A stretch of 6,103 bases of DNA, taken from contig JAUXGF010000191.1 in NCBI GenBank assembly GCA_030622395.1, positions 1-6,103 of the forward strand, written 5' to 3'. Origin of the DNA: Calditrichaceae bacterium (GTDB taxonomy: Bacteria > Calditrichota > Calditrichia > Calditrichales > Calditrichaceae). The notes beneath the pieces are model-generated. The model saw only the letters and a program-made list of their open reading frames with translations. It had not been told where the DNA came from and searched no databases. A program made the translations under genes and the position numbers. Positions 1 to 4,533 of the stretch are shown one piece after another (position 1 is the first letter of the stretch; each line of letters starts with the position of its first letter).

Positions 1-162
1 AATCACCAATCACCAATCGTATATCTCTTTTGATCTACTATTTACGATTAACAATCTATCCCGATTCATCGGGACGATCTTTTACTTCTTCAATCCTAAA
101 TCACCAATCACCAATCGTATATCTCTTTTGATCTATGATTTACGATCTTTTACTTCTTCAAT
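1..162. repeat. Imperfect tandem duplication built from AATCACC words
   Basis: Positions 1-48 and 99-146 are near-identical direct copies: 1-37 equals 99-135 exactly, with two mismatches just after. A second shared block, 74-94 and 142-162, is identical over 21 bases. Copy 1 has 30 extra bases bounded by the 5-mer ACGAT (44-48 and 74-78). Copy 2 has a single ACGAT (142-146), so one copy arose from the other by collapse or insertion at this 5-mer. The extra segment contains the perfect hairpin CCCGAT-TC-ATCGGG (60-73). The start AATCACCAATCACCAATC is itself an internal 7-base tandem, and CAATATT/TTCAATA tandems end the block (160-176). No open reading frame of note is present. Copy 1 may begin left of the window. 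Confidence 0.85.
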
Positions 163-501
163 ATTCAATATTCAATTTTAAAGCTGGTTGATAAAGTTTG
201 AGAATCATTTTTAACTATCGGTATAAGGCGAAATATTCATTAATTTTTTTTCAAAATTACCGGTTAAATTATAGAAACAAATTTACAGTTATATTTAAGT
301 TATACCGCTCTTTAAATGGTTTGCAAAAATGAATAGCGGTATAACTGTCAATACGAAATGGTTAAACTGCAAACCATTTCTGTTCCAGTATAATTCCAAA
401 TTTTATTTAATCATTTAAGGTAACTAATTCATAAAATTAATGCAATAAGCGGATTGGTTTATTTTATTGTATAGTCCCGAATTAAATGTATTACTAAAAT
501 A
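163..501. other. Gene-free AT-rich stretch
   Basis: No convincing coding frame with a ribosome binding site is visible on either strand. Apart from the interleaved inverted repeats at 298-380, the segment is AT-rich DNA with short homopolymer tracts, for example a T run near 244-251. There is no tRNA-like cloverleaf and no stem followed by a T tract that would make a standard terminator. It looks like accumulated intergenic DNA. Confidence 0.6.
298..380. repeat. Two interleaved 12-bp perfect inverted repeats (pseudoknot topology)
   Basis: Stem 1 pairs 298-309 (AGTTATACCGCT) with 335-346 (AGCGGTATAACT), perfect over 12 bp with a 25-base loop. Stem 2 pairs 314-325 (AAATGGTTTGCA), which lies inside the loop of stem 1, with 368-379 (TGCAAACCATTT), also perfect over 12 bp. 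The arms are interleaved rather than nested, which is the arrangement of an H-type pseudoknot if transcribed. A local hairpin, GAAATGGTT (355-363) with AACCATTTC (372-380), 9 bp with an 8-base loop, competes with stem 2. No gene follows closely and no T tract follows, so a simple terminator is unlikely. The function is unknown. Confidence 0.75.
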
Positions 502-704
502 GATACTGGATTCTGGATGCTGGTCGAAGCGTAGCGTAGATTCCGGCTTGTCGGAAATACTGGATAAAGAAACTTGATCATCCCCTTATCCGGTAATCGG
601 TAATCAGTAACCGGTAATCAGTATCTTGCATCCAGCATCAAGCATCCAGTAACCAGTATCAAGTATCACCGCAAAGGCGGGATTTCCAACCAGTATCCAG
701 TATC
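502..704. repeat. CAGTATC/GCATCCA word-repeat element with inverted ends
   Basis: Positions 502-523 (GATACTGGATTCTGGATG and onward) are the near-exact reverse complement of 639-660 (19 of 22). A further copy of the CCAGTATCCAGTATC word lies at 690-704. The interior has tandem GGTAATC/CAGTAA words (590-625) and two short hairpins: TTCCG..CGGAA at 541-556, and CCGC-AAAG-GCGG at 669-680. No frame codes for a transposase. This looks like a small non-autonomous repeat or a degenerate slippage-grown intergenic repeat. Genome-wide copy number would separate these two readings. Confidence 0.7.
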
Positions 705-716
705 ATTTCCATTAAT

Positions 717-781
717 TTACCCCGTTAAATAATATGTTTGCGCATTTTCCAATCACATTAATTTTTTATTTAACAGGGTGA
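717..781. repeat. 16-bp imperfect inverted repeat with 33-base loop
   Basis: Positions 717-732 (TTACCCCGTTAAATAA) pair with 766-781 (TTATTTAACAGGGTGA): 14 Watson-Crick pairs, one possible G-T pair (718/780) and one mismatch (723/775). The structure ends about 95 bases upstream of the toxin-antitoxin promoter. It has no T tract on the plus strand, and the T-rich part lies inside the loop (761-767). It could be the border of a small mobile element or a protein-binding site. The sequence does not decide. Confidence 0.6.
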
Positions 782-876
782 ATTTGCAAAGCTATGTTCT
801 AATACATTTATAATGACATATAATAAAAAAAAGCAGATCCAAAGTAATTTTCCATTTACAATTTATTGAGTTTCTC

Positions 877-904
877 TTGACTTATTATAGTTATTATGTA
901 TATT
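877..904 (+). promoter_or_regulatory. Sigma70-type promoter of the toxin-antitoxin operon
   Basis: TTGACT (877-882) and TATATT (899-904) are separated by 16 bases, a good -35/-10 pair. They lie 43 bases before the antitoxin ATG, giving a short leader starting near 911. No other equally good pair is closer to the operon. Confidence 0.55.
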
Positions 905-907
905 GAT

Positions 908-928
908 TGTATTGTAATTGTAAATACA
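908..928. promoter_or_regulatory. Possible antitoxin operator
   Basis: TGTATT (908-913) and AATACA (923-928) form a 6-bp inverted repeat around the centre GTAATTGTA, just downstream of the predicted -10. RelB/DinJ ribbon-helix-helix antitoxins usually repress their own operon by binding short palindromes over the promoter and start site, so this is a reasonable candidate. The arms are short and AT-rich and could be chance. Confidence 0.3.
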
Positions 929-946
929 TTAAACATGGAGAATCCA

Positions 947-1207
947 ATGGCTCGCACAACGACAATCCAAGCAAGAATTGATCCTGTAGTAAAAGAAAAA
1001 GCACAAAGTATATTGAATGCTTTAAATATAACAATGTCTGAGGCTATATCTTTATATTTAACACAAATAACCCTAAGGCGGGGAATTCCTTTCGATATAA
1101 AAATACCGAATGAACTTACACTTGAGACTATTAGAAAATCTGAGAGTGGCAAAGAACTTCATGAAGTTGATTCAGTAGATGAATTATTTAAGGAACTTGA
1201 AATTTGA
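947..1207 (+). CDS. RelB/DinJ-family type II antitoxin
   Basis: The product is an 86-residue antitoxin that would bind and neutralise the RelE-fold toxin encoded next, and with it repress the shared operon. The N-terminus (MARTTTIQARIDP, residues 1-13) matches the ribbon-helix-helix DNA-binding strand of RelB/DinJ proteins. Residues 14-42 form the two helices (KEKAQSILNALNITMSEAISLYL). They are followed by the family hallmark LRRGIPFDIKIPN and an acidic tail (about residues 60-86) of the kind that wraps the toxin. The ATG at 947 is chosen because GGAG (937-940) sits six bases upstream and because family members begin at MARTTTIQ. An upstream in-frame ATG at 896 would lie inside the -10 region. 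The stop overlaps the toxin start. Family assignment is confident; the sub-type pairing with YafQ-like toxins is typical. Confidence 0.9.
   Translation: MARTTTIQARIDPVVKEKAQSILNALNITMSEAISLYLTQITLRRGIPFDIKIPNELTLETIRKSESGKELHEVDSVDELFKELEI
1190..1206 (+). promoter_or_regulatory. Toxin ribosome binding site and TTG start overlapping the antitoxin stop
   Basis: AAGGA (1190-1194) lies nine bases before TTG (1204-1206), inside the antitoxin gene. The TTG and the antitoxin stop TGA (1205-1207) share bases as TTGA. This is the translational-coupling arrangement usual for antitoxin-toxin pairs, with a weak start that would keep toxin below antitoxin. Confidence 0.65.
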
Positions 1208-1470
1208 CAATAAAATATACCACTCAATTCAAGAAAGATTACAAGCGAATAAAAAAACAGGGTAAAGATTTAGAACAATTAAGAATTGTTATTACCAAAT
1301 TGGCAACTGTAGAAAAACTCGAACCAAAATATAAAGATCACGGTTTAACCGGCAGTCTTAAAGGTTATCGGGATTGTCATGTAGAGCCTGACCGGTTGTT
1401 AATTTACAAATTGATCGGCGATAGATTGTTTTTAGAGAGAACCGGCTCACACTCTGACTTATTCAATTAA
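1204..1470 (+). CDS. YafQ-like RelE-superfamily mRNA interferase toxin
   Basis: The product is an 88-residue ribosome-dependent endoribonuclease toxin of the YafQ branch of the RelE/ParE superfamily, which cuts mRNA in the ribosomal A site when freed from its antitoxin. Residues aligning with the E. coli YafQ catalytic set are all present: His46 (in YKDH), Asp57 and His59 (in GYRDCHVEPD), Asp63, His83 and Phe87 (in RTGSHSDLF). The Trp after Asp67 in E. coli YafQ is Arg64 here. The basic N-terminal helices (residues 8-22, many Lys/Arg) suit rRNA contact. Length equals the family's usual ~90 residues, so the toxin looks intact. The start is TTG at 1204; no ATG occurs nearby and the frame begins with the typical MTIKYTTQFKKDYKR. 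It is cotranscribed with the antitoxin. Confidence 0.9.
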   Translation: MTIKYTTQFKKDYKRIKKQGKDLEQLRIVITKLATVEKLEPKYKDHGLTGSLKGYRDCHVEPDRLLIYKLIGDRLFLERTGSHSDLFN

Positions 1471-1535
1471 ATTACCCAAATATTTTTCTAAGATTCTTCC
1501 ATACATTTTTATTAATGTTTACTTCATATTTGAAT

Positions 1536-1549
1536 ACGGGCGTCCCCGT
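1536..1549. other. GC-rich hairpin between convergent genes
   Basis: ACGGG (1536-1540), loop CGTC, CCCGT (1545-1549) form a compact 5-bp stem in otherwise AT-rich DNA between the toxin stop and the convergent DUF3467 gene. Neither strand has a clear T tract after the stem, so it is only a weak candidate for a two-way terminator. Confidence 0.3.
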
Positions 1550-1620
1550 GAGAAAATGACAAATGGGTTTAGATAATTTAAAATTAATCACACTGTTCGA
1601 CATAGACCCAACTTAGCTGT

Positions 1621-1920
1621 TTATTCCTGAAAACCGATATTCTTCCCTTTTACATCTACCCCGTGAAGTTTTATTTCACCAAACTGGGCTTCATATTTTT
1701 TGACGTTATCTCCCAGCGCGCGCAATAACGATTTAGCATGCTGGGGAGCCATTATAATCCGGGAATAAACCTTTGCTTTAGGTTTGCCGGGTAGAACCCG
1801 GGTAAAATCTAAAACAAATTCCGCCGGTGAATGGGTTATTAATACTAAATTACTGTACGTACCTTCCGCTTCTGCTTCCCCTAACTCTATTTTAATCTGC
1901 TTTTCAACGTTTTGATTCAT
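1621..1920 (-). CDS. DUF3467-family small protein
   Basis: The product is a 99-residue cytoplasmic protein of the DUF3467 family, whose biochemical role is not established. The recognisable core runs from TYSNLVLITHSPAEFVLDF (residues 21-39) through LPGKPKAKVYSRIIMAPQHA to a helix and the motif YEAQFGEIKLHG. The first 20 residues are acidic and probably flexible. No signal peptide or membrane segment is visible. The ATG at 1920 is chosen because GGGGA (1930-1926 on the minus strand) lies five bases upstream. A TTG four codons earlier would use that Shine-Dalgarno as coding sequence. The gene diverges from dnaG and shares its upstream region, so the two may be co-regulated. From memory, DUF3467 genes often sit beside core information-processing genes such as rpoC in Bacteroidota; this is not shown here. 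Confidence 0.85.
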   Translation of the reverse strand: MNQNVEKQIKIELGEAEAEGTYSNLVLITHSPAEFVLDFTRVLPGKPKAKVYSRIIMAPQHAKSLLRALGDNVKKYEAQFGEIKLHGVDVKGKNIGFQE

Positions 1921-1957
1921 CTGTTTCCCCAATCTCTAAATATTTTCAGTTTAACAT

Positions 1958-1986
1958 TTGTTTATTCAAAACTAAATAATTAAATT
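1958..1986 (+). promoter_or_regulatory. Candidate dnaG promoter
   Basis: TTGTTT (1958-1963) and TAAATT (1981-1986) are 17 bases apart, and transcription would start near 1993, about 48 bases before the dnaG ATG. The -10 of this promoter and that of the opposing DUF3467 promoter lie within about 15 bases of each other, so the two promoters probably compete for polymerase. The match is modest in such AT-rich DNA. Confidence 0.4.
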
Positions 1987-1992
1987 TTATAA

Positions 1993-2021
1993 AATTTAGC
2001 CAAATTAAAAATCTTTGTCAA
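1993..2021 (-). promoter_or_regulatory. Strong sigma70-type promoter of the DUF3467 gene
   Basis: On the minus strand TTGACA (2021-2016) and TAAATT (1998-1993) are spaced by exactly 17 bases: a perfect -35 and a good -10. The predicted start near 1986 gives a leader of about 65 bases before the ATG at 1920. This is the best promoter match in the window. Its -35 overlaps the leader of dnaG on the other strand. Confidence 0.65.
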
Positions 2022-2040
2022 GAAAAGGCGATTTTAACGC

Positions 2041-3858
2041 ATGCCGGGTATTCCAGAAGAAAAAATAGAAGAAATACGTTCTTCTATAAATATAGTTCAT
2101 TATATATCACAGTTTGTTAACTTGAAAAAAACCGGTCAAAATTATAAAGGACTATGTCCGTTTCATACTGAAAAAACGCCTTCTTTTATTGTCAATCCGG
2201 AAAAGCAAATCTTTAAATGTTTTGGCTGCGGCAAAGGCGGGAATATTTATACCTTTATAATGGATTATGAAAAACACTCCTTTGTAGACGCCGTTAAAAA
2301 AGCGGCTGACTTTGCCGGAATCAGCCTGCCGGTCACAGAACAAAGCGCAAAGGAAATCAATTATTTTCAAAAACTATATCAAATCAATGAAAACGCCTGC
2401 GAATTTTTTGAAGACATACTTTATAAGCCTAAAAACGAAGAACAATTAAACTATTTCTTAAAACGAAATATCTCTGAAAAAACAATTAAAGCTTTTCGGC
2501 TGGGCTATGCTCCGGATTCTTACGATCAACTTTTGGGGCGTCTTAAAAACAGCGTCCTCGATTTACAAGAGGCGGCTAAACTCGGCTTAATCCAGGAAAA
2601 AGAAGATAAGGGAAAGTTTTATGATAAATTCCGGCACCGGGTAATGTTTCCTTTTCAAAATGTAAGCGGTAAAATAATCGGCTTTGGCGGTAGAAAATTG
2701 AGAGAAGAACAACAGCCTAAATATCTTAACAGCCCGGAAAGCCCTGTTTATAAAAAAGGAAAAATTCTCTACGGTTTACATCAAGCCGTTAACAGCATTA
2801 GAGAAAACGGTTTTGTCATTATTGTCGAAGGATATTTTGATTTGCTTCGTCTGGTCGAAGAGGGTATAAAGAATACCGCCGCCACCAGCGGTACCTCGCT
2901 TACCGAAGAACAGGCAAAATTACTGCGCCGCTATACGAAAGATATTTATATTGCTTATGACGGCGACAGCGCCGGAATTAAAGCGGCTATTCGTAATGCG
3001 CAAATTATTGAAAAATACGACATGAATGCTTTTATTATCTCCTTGCCCGAACAAGACGACCCCGATAGCTTCGTCTTAAATAATGGACTTGCAGCTTTTA
3101 AAGAGTTATTAAAAGAAAAAACTCTGCCTATAGATTTTCAGATAAACGCTTTTTTAAATACAAATAAAAATCCATCAATTGAACAGAAAGATAGTTTTAT
3201 TCAAGAAATACTCAGCTCTTTGCTTGAGATGCGTAATCAGATTAAAACAGGTTTATATATCCATCAACTCGCCGAAAGACTGCAAATTAACGAAAGTTTA
3301 CTCATTAACCAGATCAACAGTTTAAAAAGACAAAAGTATAGATCCTTTAGATCAAAAAATAAAGCTGGTGAAGAAGTTTCTTCTACGGTAAAGCGCCGCG
3401 TACACTCGGGAATATACGAAGCGGAAAAAGGATTAATCGGACTGCTTCTAAACAGTACGCAAGAAATACAAAATTACATCATCGCTAATGTATCTTATGA
3501 ATTATTTGAAAATGAACAACTTTTACACATTTATGAATTCATCATGCAAGAACTGGAAGAAGTGGGAAAGATTGATCTCGGAAAAATTATGCAGTCATTT
3601 CAAGAGGATGAAGAATCAAATAAAGTTATTTCAGAAATTGCCGTAAATGATTATATTAATGAAATGAAATTTGCCAAAGATTGTATCTTCCAGCTTAAGA
3701 AATGGGATTTAGAAAAAAAGGCGCAGGATATCAGCAGCCTGATAAAAACGGAAGATAGTTCTACGGAGTCTATCCTGCATTATACTCAGCAATTAACCGA
3801 AGTGCGCAAGGAAATAAATCAGTTGGTTCGCATTCATCGTGGAATTTTAAAAATTTAG
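2041..3858 (+). CDS. dnaG: DNA primase DnaG
   Basis: The product is a 605-residue primase that makes RNA primers at the replication fork and works with the DnaB helicase. The N-terminal CHC2 zinc-binding domain (about residues 5-100) has Cys39, His42, Cys60 and Cys63 (CPFHTEKTPSF and FKCFGCGKGGN). The catalytic core has the conserved RHRVMFPFQNVSGKIIGFGGR segment, then the Toprim domain with Glu263 (VEGYFD) and Asp307/Asp309 (YDGDSAG), the metal-binding residues. A C-terminal helical helicase-binding domain starts at about residue 455 (GIYEAEKGLIGLLLN). Length and domain order are normal for a full bacterial primase. The ATG at 2041 gives the usual short lead-in (PGIPEEKIEEIR). A weak AAAGG (2024-2028) lies 12 bases upstream. 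The usual partners rpsU and rpoD are not adjacent here; DUF3467 diverges upstream and a response regulator follows. Confidence 0.98.
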   Translation: MPGIPEEKIEEIRSSINIVHYISQFVNLKKTGQNYKGLCPFHTEKTPSFIVNPEKQIFKCFGCGKGGNIYTFIMDYEKHSFVDAVKKAADFAGISLPVTEQSAKEINYFQKLYQINENACEFFEDILYKPKNEEQLNYFLKRNISEKTIKAFRLGYAPDSYDQLLGRLKNSVLDLQEAAKLGLIQEKEDKGKFYDKFRHRVMFPFQNVSGKIIGFGGRKLREEQQPKYLNSPESPVYKKGKILYGLHQAVNSIRENGFVIIVEGYFDLLRLVEEGIKNTAATSGTSLTEEQAKLLRRYTKDIYIAYDGDSAGIKAAIRNAQIIEKYDMNAFIISLPEQDDPDSFVLNNGLAAFKELLKEKTLPIDFQINAFLNTNKNPSIEQKDSFIQEILSSLLEMRNQIKTGLYIHQLAERLQINESLLINQINSLKRQKYRSFRSKNKAGEEVSSTVKRRVHSGIYEAEKGLIGLLLNSTQEIQNYIIANVSYELFENEQLLHIYEFIMQELEEVGKIDLGKIMQSFQEDEESNKVISEIAVNDYINEMKFAKDCIFQLKKWDLEKKAQDISSLIKTEDSSTESILHYTQQLTEVRKEINQLVRIHRGILKI

Positions 3859-3874
3859 TGTGATAGTTGTCACA
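3859..3874. promoter_or_regulatory. Perfect Crp-type operator TGTGA-N6-TCACA
   Basis: TGTGA (3859-3863), six bases TAGTTG, TCACA (3870-3874): both half-sites match the Crp consensus exactly. The site begins at the base after the dnaG stop codon and lies 74 bases before the response regulator start. Its centre (3866.5) is at -41.5 from a start predicted at about 3908, the class II activation position. The same palindrome could act as a short hairpin, but no T tract follows. Which Crp/Fnr-family protein would bind is unknown. Confidence 0.5.
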
Positions 3875-3878
3875 ATAA

Positions 3879-3901
3879 TATAATTACATTGAAGTTAAAA
3901 T
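3879..3901 (+). promoter_or_regulatory. Candidate -10 elements for the response regulator
   Basis: Two possible -10 boxes follow the Crp-like site. TAAAAT (3896-3901) would start transcription near 3908 and fits class II activation. A perfect TATAAT (3879-3884) would start near 3891 with a very poor -35 (TAGTGT), and there the Crp-like site would overlap the promoter and act as a repressor site. The sign of regulation therefore depends on which -10 is used. Confidence 0.4.
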
Positions 3902-3935
3902 GGTTTTATTTTAATATTTAACAACTTTATTTTTT

Positions 3936-3950
3936 AAGGAGATCCATTTG
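3936..3950 (+). promoter_or_regulatory. Strong Shine-Dalgarno deciding a TTG start
   Basis: AAGGAG (3936-3941) is followed after six bases by TTG (3948-3950). No ATG or GTG lies nearby in frame, and the frame immediately gives the receiver strand ADIVIIDDN, so TTG is the start. Confidence 0.8.
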
Positions 3951-4313
3951 AGCGCCGATATTGTAATAATTGATGACAACGAGCTTTATCTCCAAAACAC
4001 TTCTCAGTTATTTAATCATTTGGGATATAAGACTGAACCGATTTCCGACCCTGAAAGCGCTATTGAATCTCTTTGCGAAATAAAACCAAAGTTAATTATC
4101 CTCGATATTATGATGCCTGATATTGATGGTTTTACCTTACTAAAGAATATAAAAACACATCCGCAAATAAATTCGATTCCTGTCGTCATTCTTACGGGAA
4201 AGGTTTTTTCTCCTGAAAAGAAAAAAGCTATTGCCTTAGGCGCAGACAAATTCCTTAGCAAGCCTATTACTAGTAAGACCCTGCTTGAAGAAATTAAATG
4301 TTACCTAAACTGA
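3948..4313 (+). CDS. Single-domain response regulator (CheY-like receiver)
   Basis: The product is a 121-residue stand-alone receiver that would be phosphorylated by a sensor histidine kinase and act by protein-protein contact, since there is no output domain. The acidic pocket is Asp9-Asp10 (IVIIDDN), the phosphoacceptor is Asp53 (LIILDIMMPDIDGF), the switch Thr is Thr83 (VVILTGK), and the conserved Lys105-Pro106 (FLSKPI) closes the site. All key residues are intact. No kinase gene is in the window. The stop TGA is also the first three bases of the inverted-repeat element that follows, so the original C-terminus may have been slightly different, although ~120 residues is a normal receiver length. 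It is probably functionally linked to the downstream MBL-fold hydrolase, and a Crp-like site lies upstream. Confidence 0.92.
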   Translation: MSADIVIIDDNELYLQNTSQLFNHLGYKTEPISDPESAIESLCEIKPKLIILDIMMPDIDGFTLLKNIKTHPQINSIPVVILTGKVFSPEKKKAIALGADKFLSKPITSKTLLEEIKCYLN

Positions 4314-4507
4314 GCGGTTCCAAGTTCAGGGTTCAAGGTTTAAGGGTTGTAACATCTTGATATTATTTATTGTTACTACCTAATGCAGGGCTTAGTATCT
4401 TTCACCTATTGGGTGAAAATTATTTTCATCTTCTATATGGGTGTAACTCTTTTGAATTTAGCCTGTTAGGAATCACCAACCCGGAACCTTGAACGTTGAA
4501 CCGCTCA
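4311..4507. mobile_element. MITE-like element with ~30-bp imperfect terminal inverted repeats
   Basis: The left end (4311-4340, starting TGAGCGGTTC) and the reverse complement of the right end (4478-4507, ending GAACCGCTCA) match over the first ten bases exactly and in 25 of 30 overall. Both arms consist of GGTTC/AAGTTCA words (TTCAGGGTTCAAGG and AACCTTGAACGTTGAACC). The interior, about 140 bases, has no coding capacity but holds small hairpins. This is the structure of a small non-autonomous element or a palindromic intergenic repeat. A clear target duplication is not visible. It supplies the stop codon of the response regulator and separates it from the hydrolase gene. Confidence 0.6.
4400..4427 (+). 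terminator. Weak possible terminator inside the repeat element
   Basis: TTTCACC (4400-4406), loop TATTG, GGTGAAA (4412-4418) make a 7-bp stem followed by ATTATTTTC, which is T-rich but not a clean T run. It could attenuate transcription from the response regulator into the hydrolase gene, or it may simply be part of the element's own folding. Confidence 0.3.
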
Positions 4508-4533
4508 ACCCAAGTGTTATTTGTAGGCGGCTT

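Noticed and set aside
1..162. CRISPR-like repetition
   Set aside because: There are only two copies with unequal, non-unique intervening sequence and tandem word structure, with no regular repeat-spacer spacing and no cas genes.
263..774. Possible integron attC sites (GTTAAAT at 263 and 724, ATTTAAC at 768) around the toxin-antitoxin genes
   Set aside because: The core 7-mers occur in the wrong order for a single attC, no matching site follows the toxin gene, and no inner box pairing or integrase is visible. AT-rich DNA gives such 7-mers by chance.
856..1152. 98-residue open frame on the minus strand
   Set aside because: It lies antisense across the antitoxin gene, has no ribosome binding site, and its protein is a low-complexity hydrophobic shadow of the RelB frame.
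2152..2370. 72-residue open frame on the minus strand
   Set aside because: It is antisense to the zinc-binding domain of dnaG with no start signal, so it is a shadow.
3859..3874. TGTGA/TCACA palindrome as a dnaG terminator
   Set aside because: The 5-bp stem is short and AT-rich and is followed by AATAATATAA rather than a T run. The exact Crp half-site match is the better explanation.
4016..4261. 81-residue open frame on the minus strand
   Set aside because: It is antisense to the response regulator and mirrors its codons, so it is a shadow.
4489..4533. Upstream TTG start adding 15 residues to the MBL protein
   Set aside because: The extension is encoded mostly by the arm of the inverted-repeat element, and the family's conserved N-terminus begins right after the ATG at 4534.
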